NCBI GenBank assembly: GCA_002336725.1
Contig: DDEO01000127.1
Location: 1-11,510 of the forward strand
Reading direction: 5' to 3'
DNA length: 11,510 nucleotides
From: Bacteroidetes bacterium UBA1952
GTDB taxonomy: Bacteria; Bacteroidota; Bacteroidia; Chitinophagales; Chitinophagaceae
Shown here: positions 1 to 6,745 of the stretch, piece after piece
Layout of the letters: the number at the start of each line of letters is the position of its first letter
Position numbering within the stretch: the stretch's first letter is position 1
The notes under the pieces: generated by a model
Databases searched by the model: none
The model's input: only the letters and a program-made list of their open reading frames with translations
What the model was told of the DNA's origin: nothing
Program-made: the position numbers and the translations under genes

Positions 1-52
1 CCGTCATGGCGGCGGAGCCTGTGCTGCATTTGATTCCGTACCCTCAAAAGAC

Positions 53-108
53 GCGTGTCGCAGGAACCCCCATCTCAGGCCGGTGTTCAATACACAGGTA
101 CGACACGC
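53..108. repeat. 8-bp inverted repeat at the left edge
   Basis: GCGTGTCG at 53-60 is matched by its exact complement CGACACGC at 101-108, 40 bases apart. Inside lies a small hairpin, GTGT-TCAAT-ACAC. The rest of 1-121 shows no recognisable gene: a plus-strand frame from about base 5 to 160 and a minus-strand frame running off the left edge from base 29 are both short and resemble nothing I know. It could be a structured RNA fragment or chance. Confidence 0.25.
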
Positions 109-112
109 CGAA

Positions 113-157
113 TCGGAAAATAAAAAGCCCGTTTTCCGGAAAGAAAACGGGCTTTTT
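113..157 (-). terminator. Intrinsic terminator of the TPR gene
   Basis: A perfect 14-bp stem pairs 122-135 with 144-157, around an 8-base loop (136-143). Read on the minus strand the stem ends in TTTTT and continues into ATTTTCC, a good U-tract. It starts 22 bases after the TPR stop codon (180-182). A-runs on the other side mean it could also work on plus-strand transcripts. One copy of the palindrome TTCCGGAA (134-141) forms most of the loop. Confidence 0.85.
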
Positions 158-179
158 ATAAAAAAGAAAGCTTGTGTGT

Positions 180-881
180 TTAGTCCAGCGAGCCGAGGCG
201 GGCCAGATATTTATCCATATCGCGGGCCTGCGGGCTTGTCGGGTAATTGTCCCGGACTTTCTTATAGGCTTTGATAGCCTGATCTGGTTGATTATTCATC
301 TCATAAGCCATACCTGCGCGTTGCAGATACAGGGGCGAGAGTGCCATATCTTTTGAATCCGAAGCCGCTTTTTCGTAGGCCGTAATGGCATCCTTGGTTT
401 TACCAAGTTCCATATAGGCATCGCCCAGAGCGCCCTGCGCTGCGTGGCCTACGTTAGTGTTCTCGCCGTCAAAGTCTTTCAGGTATTTGATAGCGTTGTT
501 GTAATCGCCCGTCTTCAGGTAGCAGATACCGGCGTAGTAGTGGCTCAGGTTGGCCACCTTGGTTCCGCTGTATTTCTTCATCACCTTCAGAAAGCCGGGA
601 TGCTGTCCGTCGCCGTTGAGGGCCAGGTTTGTGGAATCATTCTCAAAATAACGCTGAGCATAAGAGATAGCGGTAGCAGCCTTCTCATTCTGGGAATTCA
701 TGTAGAAGCGATACACTACGCCGCTGAGGATCAGCAGCACCACAGCGCCCACGATGATATTAATACGTCTTTTGTTTTGCTCGTAGCGGTATTGCAGCTT
801 GTCGAGGGCAGTTACTTCCGGCTGAACAACCGGAGCTTTACGCGGTGAGGGTGTAGGGGTGGGGCTTTGGGCAGTTGCCAT
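180..881 (-). CDS. Membrane-anchored tetratricopeptide repeat protein
   Basis: A 233-residue protein starting ATG at 881. Residues 1-37 are a cytoplasmic-looking Pro/Thr-rich and then charged segment. One transmembrane helix follows at about 40-57, after the basic stretch KRR. The remainder should lie in the periplasm and contains TPR-like helix pairs, clearest at about 112-145 (YYAGICYLKTGDYNNAIKYL), 148-172 (GDAYMELGKTKDAITAYEKA) and 183-215 (AGMAYEMNNQPDQAIKAYKK). The layout of N-terminal anchor plus C-terminal TPRs resembles YfgM-like proteins that act as scaffolds at the inner membrane, but the specific partner is unknown. It lies 111 bases after pdhA on the same strand, so co-transcription is possible but not shown. 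It is followed by a strong terminator. I am sure of the architecture, not of the function. Confidence 0.85.
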   Translation of the reverse strand: MATAQSPTPTPSPRKAPVVQPEVTALDKLQYRYEQNKRRINIIVGAVVLLILSGVVYRFYMNSQNEKAATAISYAQRYFENDSTNLALNGDGQHPGFLKVMKKYSGTKVANLSHYYAGICYLKTGDYNNAIKYLKDFDGENTNVGHAAQGALGDAYMELGKTKDAITAYEKAASDSKDMALSPLYLQRAGMAYEMNNQPDQAIKAYKKVRDNYPTSPQARDMDKYLARLGSLD

Positions 882-992
882 ACTTTAGTTGTGGTGCTGA
901 ATGGGGTAATATGCTATTGTGCGGATATGCTAAATTTATGCAGGGTTCAAAAAGGTATTTAAACCCTTTTGCAACGATGGCGCAGAAGCGAC

Positions 993-1988
993 TTAGTCCA
1001 TGATATACGGATAGTCATCTTCGGCGTAGATGTCGCGATAAACCTCGCTGTCGTCGGGCCAGGGGCTGTTTTCGGCAAATTCCACCGAGGCGTTTACCTC
1101 TTCCTTTACGCGTTCGTTGATGGCTTCGAGTTCGTCGTCGGTTGCCCAGCTTTCATCCAGAATCCGCTTCTTCGCCATTTCAATGGGATCCTTCATGCGG
1201 TATTCTTCTACTTCTTCCTTGGTGCGGTATTTGGCCGGATCGCTCATCGAGTGGCCACGGTAGCGATACGTCTGCACTTCGAGGAAAGTAGGGCCGCCGC
1301 CTTCGCGGGCACGCTTTACGGCACGCTCGATAGCGGTGTGTACGTTTTCCGGATTCATGCCGTCCACCACATCGCCGGGCATATCGTAGGCATCAGCCAT
1401 ACGAACGATTTCCAGCGTGCGGGAAGTGCGTTCCACCGAGGTTCCCATGGCATAGTGGTTGTTTTCGCAGATAAAAACAACCGGCAAGTCCCAGAGCATT
1501 GCCATGTTGAAGGTCTCGTGGAGCATCCCCTGCCGCGCTGCGCCATCGCCGAAGAGGCAGATGGTTGCACGGTCGTTTTCGTTGTATTTATCAGCAAAGG
1601 CAATGCCCGCGCCGAGGCCAATCTGCCCGCCCACAATGCCGTGGCCGCCAAAGAAGCGGTGTTCGGCGGAGAAGTAGTGCATCGAGCCGCCCTTGCCTTT
1701 GGAGCAGCCGGTAGCCTTGCCATACAGTTCGGCCATGCATTCGTCTGCTGTCAGGCCTTTCGCCAGGGCGAGGCCGTGGTCGCGATAGGCGGTGATGACA
1801 TTGTCGTCGTCGCGCAGGGCAGTCATCATGCCGGCAGAAACGGCTTCCTGACCGATGTAGAGATGACAGAAGCCCCGGATTTTTTGTTGTCCGTAGAGCT
1901 GCCCGGCTTTTTCTTCAAAGCGCCGCTGCAGGAGCATACTTTCGTACCAGTAGAGATAGGTTTCTTTGCCAAAAAGGTTCTGCGCCAT
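993..1988 (-). CDS. pdhA: Pyruvate dehydrogenase E1 component, alpha subunit
   Basis: A 331-residue protein with ATG at 1988. It is the thiamine-diphosphate-binding alpha chain of the E1 heterotetramer that decarboxylates pyruvate in the cytoplasmic pyruvate dehydrogenase complex. Family signatures are present in order: HLYIGQEA (42-49), YRDHG (68-72), GKGGSMHYF (98-106), the ThDP/Mg motif beginning GDGAARQG (147-154) and closing with ENNHYAMGTS (175-184), and the conserved loop YRYRGHSMSDPAKYR (241-255), where the E1 alpha serines lie. Length is normal for short bacterial and organelle-type E1 alpha. Branched-chain E1 alpha is the main alternative, but the GHSMSDP loop and overall wording favour PDH. 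No E1 beta, E2 or E3 gene is visible nearby. The 105-base gap to the divergent acyltransferase holds only a one-mismatch -7 box (minus strand, 2004-2011, TATCTTCG). Confidence 0.93.
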   Translation of the reverse strand: MAQNLFGKETYLYWYESMLLQRRFEEKAGQLYGQQKIRGFCHLYIGQEAVSAGMMTALRDDDNVITAYRDHGLALAKGLTADECMAELYGKATGCSKGKGGSMHYFSAEHRFFGGHGIVGGQIGLGAGIAFADKYNENDRATICLFGDGAARQGMLHETFNMAMLWDLPVVFICENNHYAMGTSVERTSRTLEIVRMADAYDMPGDVVDGMNPENVHTAIERAVKRAREGGGPTFLEVQTYRYRGHSMSDPAKYRTKEEVEEYRMKDPIEMAKKRILDESWATDDELEAINERVKEEVNASVEFAENSPWPDDSEVYRDIYAEDDYPYIMD

Positions 1989-2093
1989 TCTGCGAAATTT
2001 GCGCGAAGATAAAGAACCTGTCCTTACTTTTCAGGCTTCGGCACCGGCGATTCCCGGAAACGTTTTGCCGCACCGCTTTTTTCCGGAAACCTT

Positions 2094-3272
2094 ATGCGCA
2101 CGCTGTCTGCCCGACTCGCAACTTTATTTCAACGCAGCCCCGGCCGGGAGCGGTATCTGCCGGAGGTGGATGGGCTTCGCTTCATCGCTATTGGGCTGGT
2201 TTTTCTGCTGCATATGCTTTTTGTATATGGAGGCGTGCAGGAGGGGCCGGTGCTGTTTCCGCTGAAGCTCGGCGCTTTTTTCGGCGGCGGCTACAAAGGC
2301 GTTTATCTCTTTTTTACCATAAGCGGTTTTGTGGTTGCGCTCCCGTTTGCGCGCAGTGCCGTGCAGGGCAGTCCCCGGCCTGGCCTGCGGAATTATTACC
2401 TGCGCCGGCTGATACGCATCGAGCCGCCGCATGTTGTTTTTATGACCTTCCTGCTGCTGGTGCGCATCCTGGCAGGGCAGGAGAGCATCGGGTATCTGTT
2501 GCGCCACTGGGCGGCATCTGTTTTCTATCTCCACAATATCCTCTACGACCGGGCTTCGGTGCTGACGGTTATCGCCTGGAGTCTGGAGGTGGAAGTGCAG
2601 TTTTATGTGCTGGCCCCGCTGCTGTTTCGGGTATTCCGGCTTTCGGTGCGCCGGCAGGCAGTTGTTTTCAGTGTTGTTTTCCTAATCTCCGGTCTGGCGA
2701 GTGCCTGGCTTCCGGAAAAGCCCGTTACGCTGCTGTCGTTTTTTCCTTATTTCTGGGTCGGGATCGCTATTGCTGGTTTCTACGTCCGTGCAAAGCGGTA
2801 TTACAGCGGCTTCTGGCTGCTTCTTGTATTTGGTGCAGCACTGTTTCTGTTCACTGCGCTGGTTCCGCAGGGGTCTGTGTTTGTAAGGCTCGCGCTGCCG
2901 CTTCTTTCCGGGTTGCTGCTATTTCTGGGTTTGTTTGCCACACCGGTCAGGCGCGTGCTCTCGCTGCGTAGCATCGCCCTCGTCGGCGGGATGTGTTATT
3001 CCATCTACCTCACCCATTTCTATGTAATCGGGCAACTGGGCGAGCACCCGCTTCCGGAAATCCTGCACCTTTCTTACCCGCCTATAGATTATCTGTGGCA
3101 TTGCGTTCTCTATGCCGTGCCGGTGCTTCTGGTTGCTTCCTTTTTTTATCTGTTCATAGAAAAGCCTTTTATGAACCTCAGCAGGCGGTGGACAAAGCGG
3201 CCAGTGGCGGGGGAGGGAAATGCTCCGGCAACCCGTCGCGCTATAAACGAACCGGCACAGGAGGATTTATAA
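2094..3272 (+). CDS. Acyltransferase family 3 (OafA/YrhL-like) membrane protein
   Basis: A 392-residue multi-pass membrane protein. The ATG at 2094 places the family's opening signature YLPEVDGLRFIAIGLVFLLH at 21-40, including the conserved His40. Further family marks are GVYLFFTISGFV (69-80), the basic loop YYLRRLIRIEPP (101-112), WSLEVEVQFY (162-171) and the late helix motif SIYLTHFYV (303-311). Roughly ten hydrophobic helices are visible, and a basic cytoplasmic tail follows from about 361. Members of Acyl_transf_3 (PF01757) move acetyl or other acyl groups across or at the inner membrane onto O-antigen, capsule, peptidoglycan or other glycans. The acceptor cannot be read from sequence, but the nearby dTDP-rhamnose genes suggest a surface polysaccharide. 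It stands alone, divergent from pdhA and convergent with rfbA. A TTCCGGAA copy ends 5 bases before the start codon. Confidence 0.9.
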   Translation: MRTLSARLATLFQRSPGRERYLPEVDGLRFIAIGLVFLLHMLFVYGGVQEGPVLFPLKLGAFFGGGYKGVYLFFTISGFVVALPFARSAVQGSPRPGLRNYYLRRLIRIEPPHVVFMTFLLLVRILAGQESIGYLLRHWAASVFYLHNILYDRASVLTVIAWSLEVEVQFYVLAPLLFRVFRLSVRRQAVVFSVVFLISGLASAWLPEKPVTLLSFFPYFWVGIAIAGFYVRAKRYYSGFWLLLVFGAALFLFTALVPQGSVFVRLALPLLSGLLLFLGLFATPVRRVLSLRSIALVGGMCYSIYLTHFYVIGQLGEHPLPEILHLSYPPIDYLWHCVLYAVPVLLVASFFYLFIEKPFMNLSRRWTKRPVAGEGNAPATRRAINEPAQEDL

Positions 3273-3342
3273 GCGAAAATCCCGTATCGCGCAGCGAATC
3301 CAACGCCCGGATGCATGACAGACAGCATCCCCGGCAAATCTC

Positions 3343-3362
3343 GCAGAGGCGCAGAGGCGCAG
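3343..3362. repeat. Short tandem repeat of GCAGAGGC, 2.5 copies
   Basis: GCAGAGGC is repeated at 3343-3350 and 3351-3358 and continues with GCAG at 3359-3362, giving an exact 8-bp period. It lies between the convergent acyltransferase and rfbA. Just before it, GGATGC (3309-3314) and GCATCC (3325-3330) form a 6-bp stem with a 10-base loop and no T-run. Similar CGCAGAG-type runs are, from memory, common in intergenic DNA of several phyla. No function is assigned. Confidence 0.7.
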
Positions 3363-3370
3363 TCGCCGTT

Positions 3371-3399
3371 AGCAAAGCCCGTAAACGGCGGGTTTTGCT
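3371..3399 (+). terminator. Possible terminator hairpin after the acyltransferase
   Basis: AGCAAAGCCCG (3371-3381) pairs with CGGGTTTTGCT (3389-3399): 11 bp with one G-T pair and a 7-base loop. It lies 98 bases after the acyltransferase stop codon. No proper T-run follows on either strand (plus strand continues TTCTGTGC), so it may be a factor-dependent end, an RNA-stabilising structure or part of the repeat block rather than a classical terminator. Confidence 0.4.
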
Positions 3400-3440
3400 T
3401 CTGTGCAATCTGTCATAAACCTCAATGCTGCGAAGCAGCG

Positions 3441-3505
3441 TCCAATTTTCCAATTCTCCAATGCCGAAGGTGTCCAATTCCGCCGACGGCGGATGTCCAA
3501 TTCCG
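3441..3505. repeat. TCCAATT-type short repeats
   Basis: Three tandem octamers start at 3441, 3449 and 3457 (TCCAATTT, TCCAATTC, TCCAATGC). Two further spaced copies of the 12-mer TGTCCAATTCCG lie at 3471-3482 and 3494-3505. Between the spaced copies sits the near-perfect palindrome TCCGCCGACGGCGGA (3479-3493). A small hairpin, GCTGC-GAA-GCAGC (3427-3439), precedes the array. The block ends 9 bases before the rfbA stop codon, so it forms that gene's 3' flank. It looks like slippage-prone intergenic repeat DNA; no mobile gene is present. Confidence 0.75.
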
Positions 3506-3513
3506 TCGGCCCG

Positions 3514-4383
3514 CTACCGCTCTCTTTGCAGCAAATTGCGCAGATAGATTCCGTAGCCGCTTTTGGCATATTTGTCACCGAGTGCCTCCAGTTGCGCGTC
3601 GTCAATCCAGCCATTGCGCCAGGCAATTTCCTCGATGCAGCCCACTTTCAGGCCCTGCCGCTTCTCAATCACTTCAATAAACTCCCCGGCCTGAATGAGT
3701 GAGTCGAAGGTGCCGGTATCAAGCCAGGCCGTGCCGCGGTCGAGGATGCCGACTTCCAATTTTCCGGCTTCCAGATAAGCTTTGTTGACATCGGTAATCT
3801 CGTATTCGCCGCGCGCCGAAGGCTTAATGTCTTTGGCAATATCCACCACCTGATTGTCGTAGAAATAGAGGCCCGGAACGGCAAAATTGCTCTTGGGCTG
3901 CGCCGGTTTTTCTTCAATAGAAATGGCCCGCTGCTGCGCATCAAATTCCACCACGCCGTAGCGTTCGGGGTCGGCTACCTGATAGGCAAAAACCACGGCA
4001 CCGTTGGGATTGGCTTTTTTCTGAAGTAAAGTCCCCATGCCGGAGCCGTAGAAAATATTGTCGCCCAGCACCAGCGCGGCGGCATCTTTGCCCACAAAAT
4101 CAGCACCCAGCACAAAGGCCTGCGCCAAGCCGTTGGGAACGGGCTGCACCACATACTCAAACGAGCAGCCGATAGCACTGCCGTCGCCCAGTAATTTCCG
4201 GAAACCCGCCTGGTCTTCGGGCGTGGTGATGATGAGGATTTCCCGGATGCCCGCCAGCATAAGTGTGCTGATGGGATAATAAATCATCGGCTTGTCATAC
4301 ACCGGCATCAGTTGCTTGGAGACGGCAATAGTGAGCGGATGCAGGCGCGTGCCGGAGCCTCCGGCGAGTACGATTCCTTTCAT
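3514..4383 (-). CDS. rfbA: Glucose-1-phosphate thymidylyltransferase
   Basis: A 289-residue protein with ATG at 4383, the usual length for RfbA/RmlA. It joins dTTP and glucose 1-phosphate to make dTDP-glucose and pyrophosphate, the first step of dTDP-L-rhamnose synthesis, in the cytoplasm. Visible signatures are the nucleotide-binding loop GGSGTRLHPLT (8-18), SKQLMPVYDKPMIYYP (22-37) with the catalytic-region lysine, LGDNIFYG (106-113) with the metal-binding Asp108, EEKP (157-160), and WLDTGTFDSL (220-229) with the second metal Asp223. Nothing is missing. It lies downstream of the GH44 gene on the same strand, but a strong terminator and an exact -7 box between them indicate separate transcription. 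Its pathway partner rfbB is over 6 kb away, and rfbC and rfbD are not in the window. The C-terminus runs into the repeat block with no clear terminator. Confidence 0.96.
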   Translation of the reverse strand: MKGIVLAGGSGTRLHPLTIAVSKQLMPVYDKPMIYYPISTLMLAGIREILIITTPEDQAGFRKLLGDGSAIGCSFEYVVQPVPNGLAQAFVLGADFVGKDAAALVLGDNIFYGSGMGTLLQKKANPNGAVVFAYQVADPERYGVVEFDAQQRAISIEEKPAQPKSNFAVPGLYFYDNQVVDIAKDIKPSARGEYEITDVNKAYLEAGKLEVGILDRGTAWLDTGTFDSLIQAGEFIEVIEKRQGLKVGCIEEIAWRNGWIDDAQLEALGDKYAKSGYGIYLRNLLQRER

Positions 4384-4394
4384 GTGGCAGGGCG

Positions 4395-4426
4395 CAAATA
4401 TATTTCTGAACGAGGGCTTACAGAAA
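4395..4426 (-). promoter_or_regulatory. Candidate Bacteroidota promoter of rfbA
   Basis: On the minus strand TATATTTG (4402-4395) matches the Bacteroidota -7 consensus TAnnTTTG exactly. The -33 region is weak: TTTCTG (4426-4421), 18 bases upstream, only partly resembles TTTG. The box ends 11 bases before the rfbA ATG, so the leader should be very short. A TTTCCGGAAA palindrome (4428-4437) lies immediately upstream of the -33 region, where an operator could lie. Confidence 0.5.
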
Positions 4427-4474
4427 CTTTCCGGAAAATGATCCCCCAGAGACGGCGGGCAAGGCTATTTCCGG

Positions 4475-4508
4475 AAAAAAGCGGGCAACGGAATACCGTC
4501 GCCCGCTT
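4475..4508 (-). terminator. Intrinsic terminator of the GH44 gene
   Basis: Stem AAGCGGGC (4479-4486) with GCCCGCTT (4501-4508), then one mismatch and an inner stem ACGG/CCGT (4488-4491 with 4496-4499) closed by a four-base loop. On the minus strand it is followed by a U-tract (A-run 4475-4480 on the plus strand). It begins 30 bases after the GH44 stop codon. The U-tract runs directly into a TTCCGGAA palindrome (4469-4476). Confidence 0.88.
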
Positions 4509-4538
4509 GATTGGGGTGCTGTCGGGACCGGGGCAATC

Positions 4539-6461
4539 TTACCGGGCGACGATTTTCTGGAAAACGGCCCGCTGATTTCCGGAAACGATAATATATGTTC
4601 CTACGGCCAGCCCGCTGATGTCAATCGACTGTGTTGCCATTCCGGAAACCGGCTCCTGGGTTTGTATCATTCTGCCAAACATATCCACGAGGCGGATGGG
4701 TTGCGGATGCTGAGGATCGCAACTCACATACAACACATCGTGTGCCGGGTTGGGGTGAACAAGCAGGCGTGCTTCCTGCACGGATTGCTCCCCGACACCA
4801 GTTGATACACTGCGCAGCACCAGGTGATAGACCGAACGTCCGGAGAGGGCAAGCGAAAGATTGCTGCCGGAAATAGCAGGAGGCGTACTCATGGGCGCGA
4901 TACCGCCGCCGCCGGAGCCGCTCATCACAAAGGCCTGCACCGTTTGATAAGCGGTCGTGCTATTGAGTGTGATGCTTGCCGTCTCGGTGGTGGCAGAGCG
5001 ATTCAAGAGGATCAGGTGCAGCGTGGAATCATTGTTTCCACGAATGGCGGCATAGGCGCTGATTTTGCTGTTGTCGGCAGAGCGGGTCTGAACGGAGGTT
5101 TCCGGAAATGCACTGTTGCTGCCGTCGTAATTCCGGAATATTTTGAAAGCGCCCGCCGTGTAGCCCTGCAATTCACCGAAATAATTCGCCATATAAACGC
5201 CATAGCGGCCCATAGCGCCAAGCGCATCGGCGGTGTAGATGGCAGATGCAGGGTTGCTGTTATCCAGCAGTCCCCACTCAGTAATGGCCAGTTTGGTGCC
5301 GGGATACCAGTCGGCAATAGCTTTTTGTAGGCAGGGAATCAGCTTCAGGGAGGCATTATTGATGACATCGCGGGTTATCCAGCTATTTTCTACATAAGAT
5401 GAATCCCAGAGCGAGCGAGAGGCTTGCACAACGGCGGGTTCTCCGTCGGAATAGTAGTGAATATCAAGTCCATCAAGCAGCCGCAGCCCCTGAGCAGCGC
5501 CGGCCTGTTTCATCTCCCGCAGGTAGGAGCAGACCCAGGTCATGTAGTTGTAGAGAACCGGATTATAGCCGGCAACACCATTCATATTGTAATTAGCCCA
5601 ATCGGTAGGAGAAGGAGCATTATTGGTGTAGTTTAATTGTGTAAATTCTGTAAATCCATACATTCCCGGCCCGAATATTTCGCCGCCGGGATCCAGCGCC
5701 CGGATGCGTTTGGCAAGACTGATATTCTTCGTGAGCACTTCGCCGCAGGTTGTGCGGGTGGGGTGGGCGCAGGGATGTGTATCTTTCCAGATGCCCGGCT
5801 CGTTTTCCAGGCAATAGCCTCTTGGGCCAGTCGGTGCGCTGGGCTGAGCACGCAGATAGTTCAATTCTTCATCTGCATAAACCACCGTATCGATAGGATC
5901 AGGATTAAGCGAAAGAGCGCCCGGCTTTTCGGTAAATACACGCGCCATTCTTCCGGAACTTGTTCCCTGTGAACAGGCCGCGCCAAGACAGCCGGCGGCA
6001 TCCTTGCTGACATATTGCATGGCGGTAAGTTGGAGCAGCGGATACGCGTTGAGGCTTGCGGCATCGGCATACATCTTCAAAGCAGCACCGGCTTTATCGT
6101 TGTAAGCAGATGTCGGCTGCCCGGAAGCATAAGCCAGAAACCGGTTGTTGTCGTTGGTGGCATAAGTAGCGCCGCAATTGCTGTTCCAGGAAATATTCGT
6201 ATTGTTTTCCCAGTTGTAAGTACTCACCGCATCGCCGCCAAAGCGCAGCGACGTAACCCCGATTCCAGACGCATGCACAGCCATGCCGGTCAGCGTACTG
6301 TTGTAGTGATAGGGATTTAGCCCATAAACATAGGGCGAGATGGCGCGCTGCTGCGCGGATGCCGTATTGACGGTGATAGCCGTCTGGGCATTTCCGGAAA
6401 TGGCGGCCATGCTCAAGGCCCCGGCAAGCAGGGAACAGAGGGGGAGGAAATTGTTTTTCAC
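4539..6461 (-). CDS. Secreted GH44 endoglucanase/xyloglucanase with T9SS sorting domain
   Basis: A 640-residue exported glycosidase. The start is GTG at 6461, because no ATG, GTG or TTG occurs in frame upstream before a stop. Residues 1-25 form a signal peptide ending ISGNAQ. The catalytic region (about 27-480) carries glycoside hydrolase family 44 signatures: YVYGLNPYHYN (44-54), RFGGDAVSTYNWENN (73-87), LENEP (218-222), LDGLDIHYY (329-337), SLWDSSYVENSWI (350-362), LAITEWG (391-397) and FKIFRNYDGSN (439-449). Glu221 and Glu395 fit the acid/base and nucleophile; their spacing of 174 is close to that remembered for the Clostridium thermocellum enzyme. GH44 enzymes cleave beta-1,4-glucans, often xyloglucan. 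A beta-rich domain follows to about 550. Residues 566-640 (VHPNPAHDVLYVS to the end) form a Por/T9SS type A sorting domain, so export across the outer membrane is expected. It is divergent from a sensor kinase and ends in its own terminator. Confidence 0.9.
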   Translation of the reverse strand: MKNNFLPLCSLLAGALSMAAISGNAQTAITVNTASAQQRAISPYVYGLNPYHYNSTLTGMAVHASGIGVTSLRFGGDAVSTYNWENNTNISWNSNCGATYATNDNNRFLAYASGQPTSAYNDKAGAALKMYADAASLNAYPLLQLTAMQYVSKDAAGCLGAACSQGTSSGRMARVFTEKPGALSLNPDPIDTVVYADEELNYLRAQPSAPTGPRGYCLENEPGIWKDTHPCAHPTRTTCGEVLTKNISLAKRIRALDPGGEIFGPGMYGFTEFTQLNYTNNAPSPTDWANYNMNGVAGYNPVLYNYMTWVCSYLREMKQAGAAQGLRLLDGLDIHYYSDGEPAVVQASRSLWDSSYVENSWITRDVINNASLKLIPCLQKAIADWYPGTKLAITEWGLLDNSNPASAIYTADALGAMGRYGVYMANYFGELQGYTAGAFKIFRNYDGSNSAFPETSVQTRSADNSKISAYAAIRGNNDSTLHLILLNRSATTETASITLNSTTAYQTVQAFVMSGSGGGGIAPMSTPPAISGSNLSLALSGRSVYHLVLRSVSTGVGEQSVQEARLLVHPNPAHDVLYVSCDPQHPQPIRLVDMFGRMIQTQEPVSGMATQSIDISGLAVGTYIIVSGNQRAVFQKIVAR

Positions 6462-6745
6462 GGGAGGATGTTTTTTTAAAAGAAAATGGAGGAAAAATCG
6501 TCGAGAAGCTCTTTACAGCTTTCTTTTGTATCGCTAAGCCTGGTTATCTCTCTCTTCTGGTGGTGTCCAGAGTGTGCACTATTAGGAGGAAATCAGAAGT
6601 TTTTTGATGGAAAACGAGGGTTGCGGAAAGAACCAGAAACAACTGCCAAACAGATGTAAAATTGATAAGCCGTCCCGGTGTCCGCAATACACCTTTTTAC
6701 GGATTTTTTGGCGCATTCAAATTGCATAGGTTTGTATTCTCTTTT
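6462..6745. other. Divergent intergenic region between GH44 and the sensor kinase
   Basis: This 284-base stretch holds the 5' regions of two genes transcribed apart. On the plus side the only exact TAnnTTTG box is TAGGTTTG at 6727-6734; TAAAATTG (6657-6664) has one mismatch. I found no exact box on the minus strand for the GH44 gene. The region is A/G-rich near the GH44 start and lacks a Shine-Dalgarno-like AGGAGG in the correct orientation. It contains no TTCCGGAA copy, no convincing inverted repeat and no small gene I would defend. Confidence 0.6.
6704..6734 (+). promoter_or_regulatory. Candidate Bacteroidota promoter of the sensor kinase
   Basis: TAGGTTTG (6727-6734) matches the -7 consensus TAnnTTTG exactly. 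TTTTTTG (6704-6710) supplies a -33-like TTTG, with 16 bases between, slightly short of the usual 17-23. The box ends 11 bases before the chosen ATG (6746), predicting a nearly leaderless transcript. This also argues against translation from the upstream TTG at 6662. Confidence 0.45.

Noticed and set aside
53..108. TPP riboswitch suggested by CTGAGA followed by a G-run on the minus strand
   Set aside because: The second conserved half of the THI box (the CCTGAT...GGGTAAT-type segment) is missing and no thiamine gene follows.
940..975. Terminator between pdhA and the TPR gene (AAAAGG/CCTTTT)
   Set aside because: The stem is only about six weak base pairs with no U-tract on the minus strand, so I did not list it.
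969..2012. Long plus-strand open frame of 347 codons over pdhA
   Set aside because: It is antisense to a clear pdhA in full register, its translation has no recognisable domain, and it spans almost exactly the pdhA reading frame as a codon-bias shadow.
3341..3505. CRISPR array
   Set aside because: Repeat units are 8-12 bases with irregular or no spacers and no cas genes; they are simple short repeats.
4384..6745. Mobile element or genomic-island boundary around the GH44 gene
   Set aside because: No transposase, integrase, tRNA or flanking direct repeats were found, only the ubiquitous TTCCGGAA word.
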